A stretch of DNA of 64,000 bases from Jeongeupia chitinilytica (GTDB lineage: Bacteria; Pseudomonadota; Gammaproteobacteria; Burkholderiales; Chitinibacteraceae): assembly GCF_014652315.1 (NCBI RefSeq), contig NZ_BMYO01000002.1, positions 492,602-556,601 on the forward strand. The letters are read 5' to 3'. Below the pieces are notes generated by a model. That model was not told the DNA's origin. It searched no databases and saw only the letters and a list, made by a program, of their open reading frames with translations. The position numbers were made by a program, and so were the translations under genes. The first letter of the stretch is position 1; each line of letters begins with the position of its first letter. Shown in pieces: positions 51,263 through 59,971 of the stretch.

Positions 51263-52000
51263 ATGAACGAGATCGATGCCGCGGTGCTGCATGCCCGCGA
51301 AACCTGGCCGACCGAGAGTGTCGGCCTTTTTTACGTCCGCGATGGCCAGCGGCACTACCGGCGTTGCACCAATGTGTCGCCGGTGCCGGGCGACCGCTTC
51401 GTGATCGCACCGGCCGAGTTCGCCGCGGTCGCGGCGCTGGGCGAAGTGGTCGCAGTGGTGCATTCGCATCCTGGCGCCAGCGGGGCGCCGTCGGTGCTGG
51501 ATCAGGCTGCACATGCGGCCGGCGGGCTGGAATGGGTGATTGTCGGTTTGCCTTCAGGGGTAGATGGAGAGGCTGACTTGGTGACCTTGCCGGCGGTGTC
51601 GGCGCCGTTGCCGCTGCTGGGCCGGCGTTTTGTCCACGGCGTGACCGACTGCTACTCGCTGGTGCGCGACTGGTACCGGGTTGAGCTGGGCATCGGCCTG
51701 CCCGATTTCGTCCGCGACGATCACTGGTGGCAGCGGGGCGGCGATCTCTATCGCAAGCACTTCACCGAGGCCGGTTTCGCAGTGGTGGCCGGGCCACCGC
51801 AGCATGGCGATGTGCTGCTGATGCAGCTCGGCGCGTCGGTACCGAATCACGGCGCGGTGTACCTCTCCGGGGATCGTGTGATCCATCACCTCGTCGGCCG
51901 GCTGTCGTCGGTCGACGTGTACGGCAAATTCTTCAGGGAGCGAACCACCCATGTCCTGCGAAACCTTGCACGGCCTGCGCACGATCCGGTTGCTGGGTGA
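51263..52000 (+). CDS. tail assembly protein K-like (JAMM plus NlpC/P60)
   Basis: 245 residues. The N-terminal Mov34/JAMM part has the metal motif VHSHPGASGAPSVLD. The C-terminal NlpC/P60 part has the Cys in VTDCYSLVRDWY and the His in VPNHGAVYLSG. Lambda gpK has this two-domain plan and helps tail-tip assembly or wall passage. It follows gpL by 10 bp and overlaps gpI by 50 bp. Confidence 0.9.
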   Translation: MNEIDAAVLHARETWPTESVGLFYVRDGQRHYRRCTNVSPVPGDRFVIAPAEFAAVAALGEVVAVVHSHPGASGAPSVLDQAAHAAGGLEWVIVGLPSGVDGEADLVTLPAVSAPLPLLGRRFVHGVTDCYSLVRDWYRVELGIGLPDFVRDDHWWQRGGDLYRKHFTEAGFAVVAGPPQHGDVLLMQLGASVPNHGAVYLSGDRVIHHLVGRLSSVDVYGKFFRERTTHVLRNLARPAHDPVAG

Positions 52001-52592
52001 ACTGGGCAACCGGTTCGGCCGGGAGCATCGTTTCGCCGTAGCCAGCCCGGCCGAGGCGCTGCGGGCGCTCGGTGCCAATTGCCCGGGATTCCGGGTATTT
52101 CTGAGTGACCCGGCCCGGCAGGCGGTGCGTTACCAGCTGCTGGTCGGCGAGACGCCGCTGGCCGACCTTGAGGACGGGCTGCAGCTTCGGCATGGTGCCC
52201 AAGTTACCTACACGATCGCCCCGGTGCTCGAGGGCGCCAAGGACAGCGGGCTCGGGCGGATCTTCTCCGGCATCGCCATGGTCGCGGCGGCGTGGTTTAC
52301 CAAGGGGGCTTCGCTGTCCTGGGGCGGCTACAAGGAGGTCGTGTCGGCGGCCGGACTGGTCGGCTTTTCCGCGAGCATGGGCACGGCGCTGGTGCTCGGT
52401 GGTGTGGCGCAGCTGATCGCGCCGACGCCGAACTATGACCAGTCCGGTGCCGACAGCGAGGCGTCGAGCCTGTTCGCCGGTCCGGTCAATACCACGGCAC
52501 AAGGCGGCGCGGTGCCGTTGCTGTACGGCCGGTTGACCGTCGGTTCGGCGGTAATCAGCGCCGGTATCCAGAGTCAGGACATTCCGGTATGA
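51951..52592 (+). CDS. tail assembly protein I-like
   Basis: 213 residues. Begins CETLHGLRTIRLLGELGNRFG and contains a hydrophobic, Gly/Ala-rich middle (GIAMVAAAWFTKGASL) and GGAVPLLYGRLTVGSAVISAG, as in lambda gpI. Overlaps K at its 5' end and J at its 3' end (ATGA), the normal order K-I-J. Confidence 0.89.
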   Translation: MSCETLHGLRTIRLLGELGNRFGREHRFAVASPAEALRALGANCPGFRVFLSDPARQAVRYQLLVGETPLADLEDGLQLRHGAQVTYTIAPVLEGAKDSGLGRIFSGIAMVAAAWFTKGASLSWGGYKEVVSAAGLVGFSASMGTALVLGGVAQLIAPTPNYDQSGADSEASSLFAGPVNTTAQGGAVPLLYGRLTVGSAVISAGIQSQDIPV

Positions 52593-55500
52593 GCCACGTT
52601 TCTTCTTCTGGAGTTCGTTCGTTTCCGGCGCTCATCGGTGCCGGTGGCGACGATCCGCAGCCGGCGCAGGAGGCACCAAACACGCTGCGCAGTTGCGCCT
52701 ACGCGCGGATCATCGATCTGGTCAGCGAAGGCGAGATCGGCGGCCTTGTCAGCGGCATGCAGTCGGTCTACTTCGACGAGGTGCCGGTGCAGAACCCGGA
52801 CGGGTCGTACAACTTCAGTGGCGTGTCGTTCGAGTTCCGCCCGGGTACGCAGTCGCAGTAGGTGCTGAGCATCACCAGCGGTACCGAGCATGCGAGTTCG
52901 GTCGGGGTCGAGCTCAAGGCGGGCCAAGCCATCGAGCGTCGCATCGACAACACCGAGGCCGGCTCGGCGCGGGTGACCCTGCGAGGTCAACCAGTTGACC
53001 TCGCAGGACATGAGTTCCGGCGATCTGAACGGTACTTCGGTCGATCTGCTGGTCGAGGTCCAGCCGGTCGGCGGTGCGTGGCAGGCCGTACCGGGTGCCT
53101 CATCGTGGCACGGCATGCCTGCCACCGGCGCGACCGGCGCAAGCCGCTACCAGCTCGGTGTCGACTGCCGCGTGGCATCGAACCACACCCAGGCATCGAA
53201 CGGCTCGGGCATGGTCGACGTGTCCGTCAAAACCACCTTCGTGATCTCGTGGCGGCTGAATGGCGGCGACTGGTATGTCGTGCAACAGCAGGAGCTTGGC
53301 CTGAACACCACGCTGGTCGTCGACGTGCAGGCCAATTCGGCCGACGTGGTCGATTTCTCTGTGTCGGCGACGGCCGCCGGGCGTTACACGACGGCGCCAA
53401 GTTGGACGATCAACTACGCCCAGGGGCTGATCGCCGACGGCCGGGTGACGATCTCGGGCAAGACCACCTCGCCGTATGCCCGCGACGTGTCCTTCCGCTT
53501 GCCCGGGGAAGGGCCGTGGAACGTGAGGGTCACCCGGCTGACCGCCGACAGCACCCAGGCGGCGCTGCAGGACAAGACCTACTGGCAGGCGCTGACCGAT
53601 ATCGTCGACGACAAGCTGCGTTATCCGAACTCCGCGCTCTGTGCGCTGGCCGTCGACGCCAGTCAGTTCAGCTCGGTGCCGACCCGCGCCTACGACCTGT
53701 ACGGCCTGCTGATCCGCGTGCCGGGCAACTACGATCCGCTGACCAGAAGTTACAGCGGGCCATGGGACGGCACCTTCAAGATCGCCTGGTCCGACAACCC
53801 GGCCTGGGTGTTCTACGATCTCGTCACCCACCCGCGCTACGGATTGGGTGACTACGTCCCGGAAGCGCTGGTCGACCAGTGGGCGTTGTACGAGATTGCC
53901 CGGTACTGCGACGAACTCGTGCCGGACGGCTTCGGCGGTATGGAGCCGCGCTTCACCTGCAACCTCTACCTGCAGTCCCGGCAGGACGCGTATCAGGTGC
54001 TCTCGGATCTGGCCGGCGTGTTCCGCGGCATGGCCTACTGGTCGGCCGGCGGCGTCGGCTTTGCCCAGGATGCGCCCAAAGATCCGAGCTACCAGTTCAC
54101 CAATGCCAACGTCGCCGAAGCCGGTTTCAATTACGCCGGTGCGCACCGCAACACCATCCACAATGCGGTGCTGGTGACCTGGAACGACCCGGCCAATCTG
54201 TGCAAGCAGGCGGTCGAGTATGTCGAGGACAGCGAGGCCATCATCGAGGCCGGCTATTTGCGCGAAGCCAACGTCGTTGCGATCGGTTGCAGCTCGCGCG
54301 GCATGGCAAGGCGGGTCGGCAAGTGGCTGCTGTACACCGAGCGCTACGAGGCCGATTCGGTCAGCTTCACCACTGGCCTCGAGGGCTGTTTGCCGCAACC
54401 CGGGGACGTGATCCGGATCTCCGACTGTTTCCGTACCGGCGAGCGCCGCGGCGGCCGGATCGGTCGCGACAGCACTGCCGAGCAGATCGTTCTCGATGCG
54501 CCGGTGACCGTCCCGGCCGGCACCTTGCGGTTGGCCGTCATTCTCGACGATGGCAGCCTGCAGGAGCGCGAGCTGCCGCCCGTCTTCGAAACCGAAACCC
54601 GAACCGTCATCCCGGCGACCCCGTTCGACCGGCCACCGGCGATCGGCAGCAGCTGGATTCTGGCCTCCGACGATCTGCTGCCCGAGCTGTACCGGGTGAC
54701 CACGGTGACCGAGCAGGACGACGGCAGCTATCAGATCGAGGGCCTGCGCCATTACCCCGACAAGTACGCGCTGATCGAGGAGGACGAACCGTTTACGCTC
54801 CCCGACAGCGACAACATCGGCCTCGTGCCCGGACCGGTCGGGCAGCTGAGCTTTACCGAGGTGCTGTACGAAGCCACTGCCGGCAGCGTGCGCTCGAAAG
54901 TGCTGGTGTCGTGGTCACCGCTGCGCAACGACCTGGTGCGCGGTTACCAGTTGGCGTACCGGCGTGAATGCAACGACTGGGTGCAACTGGCCGAGACCGC
55001 ATCGACCTCGCTCGAGGTGCTCGACACCGTGCCGGGCTGGTAAGACTTCCGCATTGTCGCGGTCAACGTCATCGGTGTGCGTGGCGCGCCGACCGAGCAA
55101 GGTGTCGAGCTGTACGGGCTGACGGCACCGCCGGCGCCGCTGGCCGGGCTCGACGTGTCGGCGCTGAACGGCGTCGGCTGGTTCAGCTGGCCGCAGTCGC
55201 AGGATCTGGATGTGCGCGTCGGCGGCTCGATCCGCTTCCGCTTCAGTCCCAAGTTGCAGTCTGCGAACTGGAACGAATCGGTCGACATCGGTGCCAACCT
55301 GCCCGGCGCGTCGACGCAGGCGCAACTGCCCTTGCTGGTCGGCACCTATCTGGCCAAACCGGTCGACGCCAGCGGCATCGAGGCGCTGGACGCCGTGCCC
55401 GTGTCGACCGCCTCGGCGGCGATCGCCGCCTACAACGCGGTCGAACGCTTCGACGCCGACCCGGATTTCACTGGGGCATGCACGAACACCGCGGTGATCG

Positions 55501-56186
55501 ATCAGGGGGTGCAGCTCGACTCGGCGGATACGGTCGACGACTGGCCGGCGATCGACAGCATGGCCACGTGGGATAGCGGCACTGCCGGCGTTGCCACCGA
55601 AGGGGAATGGATCGGCAGTGAAGTGATCGATCTCGGCGCGGTGATGAGTTGTCGGTTGACCGCCGAACTGGCCTCGCTGAGCTGGGACGTGACCGACCTG
55701 GTCGACGCGCGTCCCGACGTCGACGCCGTGCCAGACTGGGACGGCACGATCAGCGATGCCAATGCGGCGTTTTACGTGAGCGTGAGCGACGACGATCCGC
55801 TGCTGGCCAACTGGCAGCCATGGCAGCCGTTCTTCGTCGGCGACTGGCGCGGACGGGCGTTCCGATTCCGCATGGTGCTGCAGTCGGCCAACCCGCTGCA
55901 CAACGTCCGGGTGACCCGGTTCCGCGTCACGCTGGACATGCCAGACCGGCTCGAATCGGGCGAGGACGTGCCGATTCCGGCCGAAGGATGCCGGATCGAT
56001 TTCAGTCAGCGCTTCCACAAGAAGCCTGCGCTGGCGCTGACGGTCCAGAACCTGCAGCCCGGCGAGTTCTACCAGACCAGTGCCCGCGATGCCGCGGGCT
56101 TTTTTATGCGCATCGTCGACGCAAACGGGCAGGGCGTCGCCCGGTCGATCGCCTGGATCGCCAAGGGCTACGGCGCCGAGGCGTGA
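52589..56186 (+). pseudogene. host-specificity tail tip protein J-like, three lesions
   Basis: The frame opens at ATG 52589 and stops at TAG 52859-52861 after 90 residues (ending GTQSQ). It goes on as VLSITSGTEHASSVGVELKAG, then one extra base near 52984 shifts to the frame QLTSQDMSSGDLNGTSVDLL. That runs to TAA 55041-55043 (after DTVPGW) and continues as DFRIVAVNVIGVRGAPTEQG to TGA 56184-56186. The restored protein is about 1,198 residues, near lambda J (1,132). J binds the receptor, so the gene is most likely dead. Confidence 0.9.
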
Positions 56187-56214
56187 CCCCAAAACACCGC
56201 AACAAGGAGACCTC

Positions 56215-57726
56215 ATGTCGCAACACGACCTGCAACTCGACAACCAGCCGGGTGCCGCCTTCCGGCAGGATCTGAACAACGCACTGGTGGCGCAGGCCTC
56301 GAACCAGTCTGGCAACAACGAGCCGACCAACCCGCAGCCGTCGATGTGGTGGGCCGATACCGGTACCGGGCGGCTGCGCCGGCGCAATGCGATCAACACC
56401 GAATGGCTCGACTTCGCACCGCTCGACGGTGGCGCACCGCTGGCACCCGAGGAGGCCGACGACCGCTATGTGCCAAGGGCAGGCGGCGCTGTGCTGAAAG
56501 CACCGCTGTTTCGCGCTGGCGCTGCCGAGCTGCAGGACCGCAGCGGTGTACCCGACGGGACCGACTGGAACACGCTCAGCGGGAGTGGCTATTACTTCTT
56601 CGGTAGCGATGCCAGCATGGCGACGATGATCAATGCCCCGGCGCTCCATGCCGGTTTGCTGCACGTCTACAGCTCAAGCGACGCCGGCACCGAGTGGGTG
56701 TTCCAGCAGTACCAGAGCTACGCCGACGACCGGATCTACCGGCGCCGTTTCTATCCGACCTCGGGCTGGTCGTACTGGTCGGCCGACTTCACCTCGTCGT
56801 ATCCGCAGCCGATCCCCATTCCACCGAAGGAAGTGCCGGTCGGGATGATCGCGCCGTTCAACGTCAACCCGGGTACGGTGATCCCGGGCTGGATGCCGTG
56901 CACCGGTGGTGGCTATCCGGATCTGCGCGGCCGCTTCATTCGCGTCTGCTCGCAGGGCAGCGGCGTCGACCCGGAAGGCGATCGCGGTCCTGGTTCGGTC
57001 CAATGGTGCGATGTCCAGTCGCACACCCACAGCATCCCGGTACGTGAACGCGAAAGCGGTGGCAGTGGCGGCTGGGGTGTCGACTACCAGGGCGGCGGCC
57101 TCGAGAACACCTGGGGCGCGGGTGGCGCCGAAACCCGCCCGACCAACGTCAGCTACCCGCATTACTACTACACCGGCGTCGGTATCGGCCTGTGGACACC
57201 GCTGCAACTGAAGCACGCCGGCATCGAGCTGACGCCGTTGCTTGTACACCAGTCACACCTGCTCACCGGTGAGTACCTCGGCAAATACCCGGTCCAGCAC
57301 GACCCGTTCAAAACGAAAGAACAGGGCGTGCTGGTACCACTGATTCCCGATGGCGCCACACTCGAGCCGCCGCCGGCCAGCAACGAGGAGGCCGGCTATT
57401 CGCAGCTGGCCGTGCTCGAGGCGGGGACTTGGAAACTGGTCCGCAACTGGCGGTCAACCACGCTGTGGCGCACCGCCAATGCCCAAGCCTACAGCCCGGG
57501 CAACTGGTCGCACGACCCGGACTGGAGCGGCTTGGGTGACTTGCCCGACTGGCTGACCGACCAGACACCGCCGGCCGATTACCCGCTGTGGAATGCCACG
57601 AACAGCGAATGGACCATCGACACGGTCGCCCAGCAACGAGATGCCGAACTGGCCAAGGCCAGACAGGACCTGCAGTCCTTTCTCGTGATGCAGGGCCTCG
57701 CGCCCGAAGTAGCGGCGCTGCTGTGA
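56215..57726 (+). CDS. tail fibre protein with collar domain and assembly-like C-terminus
   Basis: 503 residues from ATG 56215 with AAGGAGA upstream. The N-terminus (QLDNQPGAAFRQDLNNALVAQ) fits fibre proteins that attach to the tail tip. The centre has a phage collar domain: PVGMIAPFNVNPGTVIPGWM, CTGGGYPDLRGRFIRV and VQSHTHSIPV. The last 120 residues, with PLWNATNSEWTIDTVAQQRDAEL, resemble tail-fibre assembly proteins, so fibre and chaperone appear fused. Intact. Confidence 0.82.
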   Translation: MSQHDLQLDNQPGAAFRQDLNNALVAQASNQSGNNEPTNPQPSMWWADTGTGRLRRRNAINTEWLDFAPLDGGAPLAPEEADDRYVPRAGGAVLKAPLFRAGAAELQDRSGVPDGTDWNTLSGSGYYFFGSDASMATMINAPALHAGLLHVYSSSDAGTEWVFQQYQSYADDRIYRRRFYPTSGWSYWSADFTSSYPQPIPIPPKEVPVGMIAPFNVNPGTVIPGWMPCTGGGYPDLRGRFIRVCSQGSGVDPEGDRGPGSVQWCDVQSHTHSIPVRERESGGSGGWGVDYQGGGLENTWGAGGAETRPTNVSYPHYYYTGVGIGLWTPLQLKHAGIELTPLLVHQSHLLTGEYLGKYPVQHDPFKTKEQGVLVPLIPDGATLEPPPASNEEAGYSQLAVLEAGTWKLVRNWRSTTLWRTANAQAYSPGNWSHDPDWSGLGDLPDWLTDQTPPADYPLWNATNSEWTIDTVAQQRDAELAKARQDLQSFLVMQGLAPEVAALL

Positions 57727-57752
57727 CCGATAAACCGACGACCTCGCCACCG

Positions 57753-57775
57753 AGCCGGCCTAGCGCCGGCTTTTT
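57753..57775 (+). terminator. terminator after the tail fibre gene
   Basis: Stem AGCCGGC/GCCGGCT with T5; 22 bp before the lipoprotein pair. Confidence 0.75.
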
Positions 57776-57796
57776 AACGCCCGAAGGAAACGTCCC

Positions 57797-58039
57797 ATGT
57801 CCCGACGACTGATTCCGCTCGTCCTGATTGCCGCACTGAACGGCTGCGCTTCGGCGCGCTACGCCGACGGCAAGTCCAGTACCTGGGCGATCGGTGACGG
57901 TTCCTGCGCCATCGTCCGTGCAGACGGCGTCACCGTCTCGGCCTGCGGCCGGACCAATGAAGAAGGAGAACCGGATGCGAATGCTGAGCTGCGCACTGCT
58001 GCTGGTCCTGACCGGCTGCGCCATCGCCATGACGAGTGA
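57797..58039 (+). CDS. small phage lipoprotein, first of two
   Basis: 80 residues from ATG 57797 with GAAGGAAA upstream. Lipoprotein signal MSRRLIPLVLIAALNGC with Cys17. The core SSTWAIGDGSCAIVRADGVT then VSACGR resembles the second lipoprotein just downstream. The last 25 residues overlap that gene's coding sequence in another frame. Position before the endolysin suggests a lysis accessory (Rz1-like) role, but the sequence is not Pro-rich as Rz1 usually is. Confidence 0.6.
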   Translation: MSRRLIPLVLIAALNGCASARYADGKSSTWAIGDGSCAIVRADGVTVSACGRTNEEGEPDANAELRTAAGPDRLRHRHDE

Positions 58040-58160
58040 GGTCCAAAACCCGAATGGTCACGACGCCCGTCGCGGCTTCGCCATGAGCAACGGCTGCGTT
58101 CGCGCTGCCGGTGCATCCGGGCCTATCGCCTCGGCCTGTACCCGCAACCTGCACCCCTGA
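57975..58160 (+). CDS. small phage lipoprotein, second of two
   Basis: 61 residues from ATG 57975 with AAGGAG 6 bases upstream. Lipoprotein signal ending LTGC (Cys16). Mature part has NGCVRAAGASGPIASACTRN, matching the spacing in the previous gene, so the two are probably an old tandem duplication. It ends 10 bp before the endolysin gene. Confidence 0.6.
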   Translation: MRMLSCALLLVLTGCAIAMTSEVQNPNGHDARRGFAMSNGCVRAAGASGPIASACTRNLHP

Positions 58161-58170
58161 AGGAGTCCCC

Positions 58171-58722
58171 ATGCAAACCGAACAGATACTGAGCCACCGC
58201 ACCAATCTTGCCGGGCAGATGCTCAACTTCGCCGTCGCCTTCCAGCGCACTGTCGGCCTCGAGGGCGACTACTGGGATGACCCCGCCGGCGGGGCAACCC
58301 GATACGGCATCACCGAAGCCACCGCACGCGAACACGGCTACAGCGGTGACATGCACGACCTGCCGCTGACCACCGCCGCGGCCATCTACTGGCAGTCGTA
58401 CTGGGCACAGTCCGGCTGCGTGTATTTCCCGCTGGTGCTGGCCTACCAGCTGTTCGACGCCGGCGTGAATCACGGCACGGGTACCGCGATCAAACTGCTG
58501 CAGCGTGCCGTCGGTGCCGACGACGACGGCATCATCGGCCCGCAGACACTCGACGCGACCAAGGCCATGAAACCCTACGACGTGGCGATCCTGTTTCTTG
58601 CGCAGCGCGAGCAGTACTTCACCGATTGCACCGGCTGGCCGGATAACGGTAAGGGCTGGTCGAGGCGGGTGGTTCAGAACCTGCAGTACGCGCAGCAGGA
58701 CGTCGCGCAAATTAGAGGGTGA
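58171..58722 (+). CDS. phage endolysin, GH108 N-acetylmuramidase-like
   Basis: 183 residues from ATG 58171 with AAGGAG upstream. The active-site region VGLEGDYWDDPAGGATRYGIT has the Glu of the family (EGGY-type motif, here EGDY), and the C-terminal part LFDAGVNHGTGTAIKLLQRAVG and DDGIIGPQTLDA is the peptidoglycan-binding half. No signal peptide, so a holin would be needed; none is clearly recognised. It is the last phage gene seen. Confidence 0.88.
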   Translation: MQTEQILSHRTNLAGQMLNFAVAFQRTVGLEGDYWDDPAGGATRYGITEATAREHGYSGDMHDLPLTTAAAIYWQSYWAQSGCVYFPLVLAYQLFDAGVNHGTGTAIKLLQRAVGADDDGIIGPQTLDATKAMKPYDVAILFLAQREQYFTDCTGWPDNGKGWSRRVVQNLQYAQQDVAQIRG

Positions 58723-58846
58723 TGTGCAAAGTACCCCCTGTATGCGAGGACTTTTTGTAGGGTGATACTTGGAGGAATCTGGTGGAGCAGTGAATGCTTA
58801 AGTGCTGGCTTCGACCGTCGCCGTCTCCGAGCTCCTTGGACCGAGA

Positions 58847-59392
58847 CTAGGCCTGTGCCTTGCCTTCGTCCCGCACCATCAGTAGAGAGCTGCCGTGCGC
58901 GCTCTCCTTGGTTATCGTGCCGACCTCGACGAATCCGAGCTTCCCGAGCACATGGCGCGAAGTTGCGTTCCAGTCCCATACGTTGGCCCGCAACCGTGGA
59001 AAACCCGATTCCCGCATGCATGTGATAACGGCACGGCCGGCCTCGGTGGCAAGACCGCGGTTATGCATTGCGCGGAGCAGCTCGAACACCAGTTCGGGAT
59101 CGGCCGGATCACCGTTGGGGTCGAAAACCACTCCGCAGTACCCGATCACTTCCTCTGTCTCGCGCAGCACCACAGTGAGCAGGCCGGGTCGTTCGCGCTC
59201 GCGTTCCTCTCGGATATAACGGACGATATCATCGACGTTCGGACGGCCGTCTGCGTCGATCCGGCGATGTGGCGGAGCACGCTCGTCGCGCTCCGTCCAT
59301 AGCAGTCGGAACACGACTGCATCGGTATCCTTCTGCGGACGCAGAGTCAGACGCTCAGTCGTCAGTGACTTCTGCGGCGAGTCCGCAGGCAT
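58847..59392 (-). CDS. GNAT family (RimJ/RimL-type) N-acetyltransferase
   Basis: 181 residues from ATG 59392 with GAGG 8 bases upstream (a GTG at 59419 lacks a ribosome site). Begins with LTTERLTLRPQKDTDA, then VIGYCGVVFDPNGDPADPE, NRGLATEAGRAVITC for acetyl-CoA binding and NATSRHVLGKLGFVEVG. Substrate unknown; relatives acetylate protein N-termini, amino acids or antibiotics. It lies between the prophage and the T6SS genes. Confidence 0.88.
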   Translation of the reverse strand: MPADSPQKSLTTERLTLRPQKDTDAVVFRLLWTERDERAPPHRRIDADGRPNVDDIVRYIREERERERPGLLTVVLRETEEVIGYCGVVFDPNGDPADPELVFELLRAMHNRGLATEAGRAVITCMRESGFPRLRANVWDWNATSRHVLGKLGFVEVGTITKESAHGSSLLMVRDEGKAQA

Positions 59393-59449
59393 GACGTCAT
59401 CCTCGTAAAAAGAGTTCACTACCGTAGATGGGGTAGATGAACTTCTTAC

Positions 59450-59947
59450 TCATTTTAAGGTTGTGGGAAGGGCGAGCTCCTGCTCGAAACCCTCCCGCGC
59501 GGCCACCGCTAGGCGAAACGCCAGTTCGTTACCATACTTGCGCACTGAAAAGTTGCGCGTGCGCATCGGGGAGATGCCCTCCGGTGTCCGCGCCTGCCAG
59601 ATCGGATGCGTGACCAGCCGGCCGTTACGCACGCGCTTCATCGCCTGCAGATATACGCCGGTGCGGCCCGAGCTGTTATTGATTCGGTGTTTCCGGGCAT
59701 GGTCGAGTTTGCTGTACGGCGGGTGCTCGGCCAGGATCTGATCCCGCCACTGCTGCGCGGAGACGAGGGCTTGTGCCTCGCCGCCGTGCAGGTGGTGATA
59801 GAAGCGTTTCTGATGGGTCTTGCATTGCCGTTTCAGTTGCACGCGCCAGAACGGTTTGCCGTCTCGTTCAAGCGCAGTGATGAGATGGAGCGCCGACGGT
59901 GGATTCATCGGCTCACGACCGTTGCTACAGTGTTCATTCATCGGCAC
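59450..59947 (-). CDS. AP2-domain DNA-binding protein
   Basis: Up to 165 residues; the start could be 59947, 59941 or 59908, since none has a clear ribosome site. The C-terminal half shows SSGRTGVYLQAMKRV, then IWQARTP, and RNFSVRKYGNELAFRLAVAARE, the pattern of bacterial and phage AP2 domains. AP2 proteins are common in phages, integrons and homing elements, so this is probably mobile-element derived, although it reads in line with the T6SS genes upstream of it. Confidence 0.7.
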   Translation of the reverse strand: MPMNEHCSNGREPMNPPSALHLITALERDGKPFWRVQLKRQCKTHQKRFYHHLHGGEAQALVSAQQWRDQILAEHPPYSKLDHARKHRINNSSGRTGVYLQAMKRVRNGRLVTHPIWQARTPEGISPMRTRNFSVRKYGNELAFRLAVAAREGFEQELALPTTLK

Positions 59948-59971
59948 GAATCAAACCATTCGGATATACGT

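Noticed and set aside
52574..54752. Long minus-strand frames opposite J
   Set aside because: Low-complexity antisense translations without ribosome sites.
28755..58800. Search by eye for att direct repeats at the prophage ends
   Set aside because: Only short matches such as ATCTGG were found, no more than chance; with no integrase in view the boundaries remain approximate.
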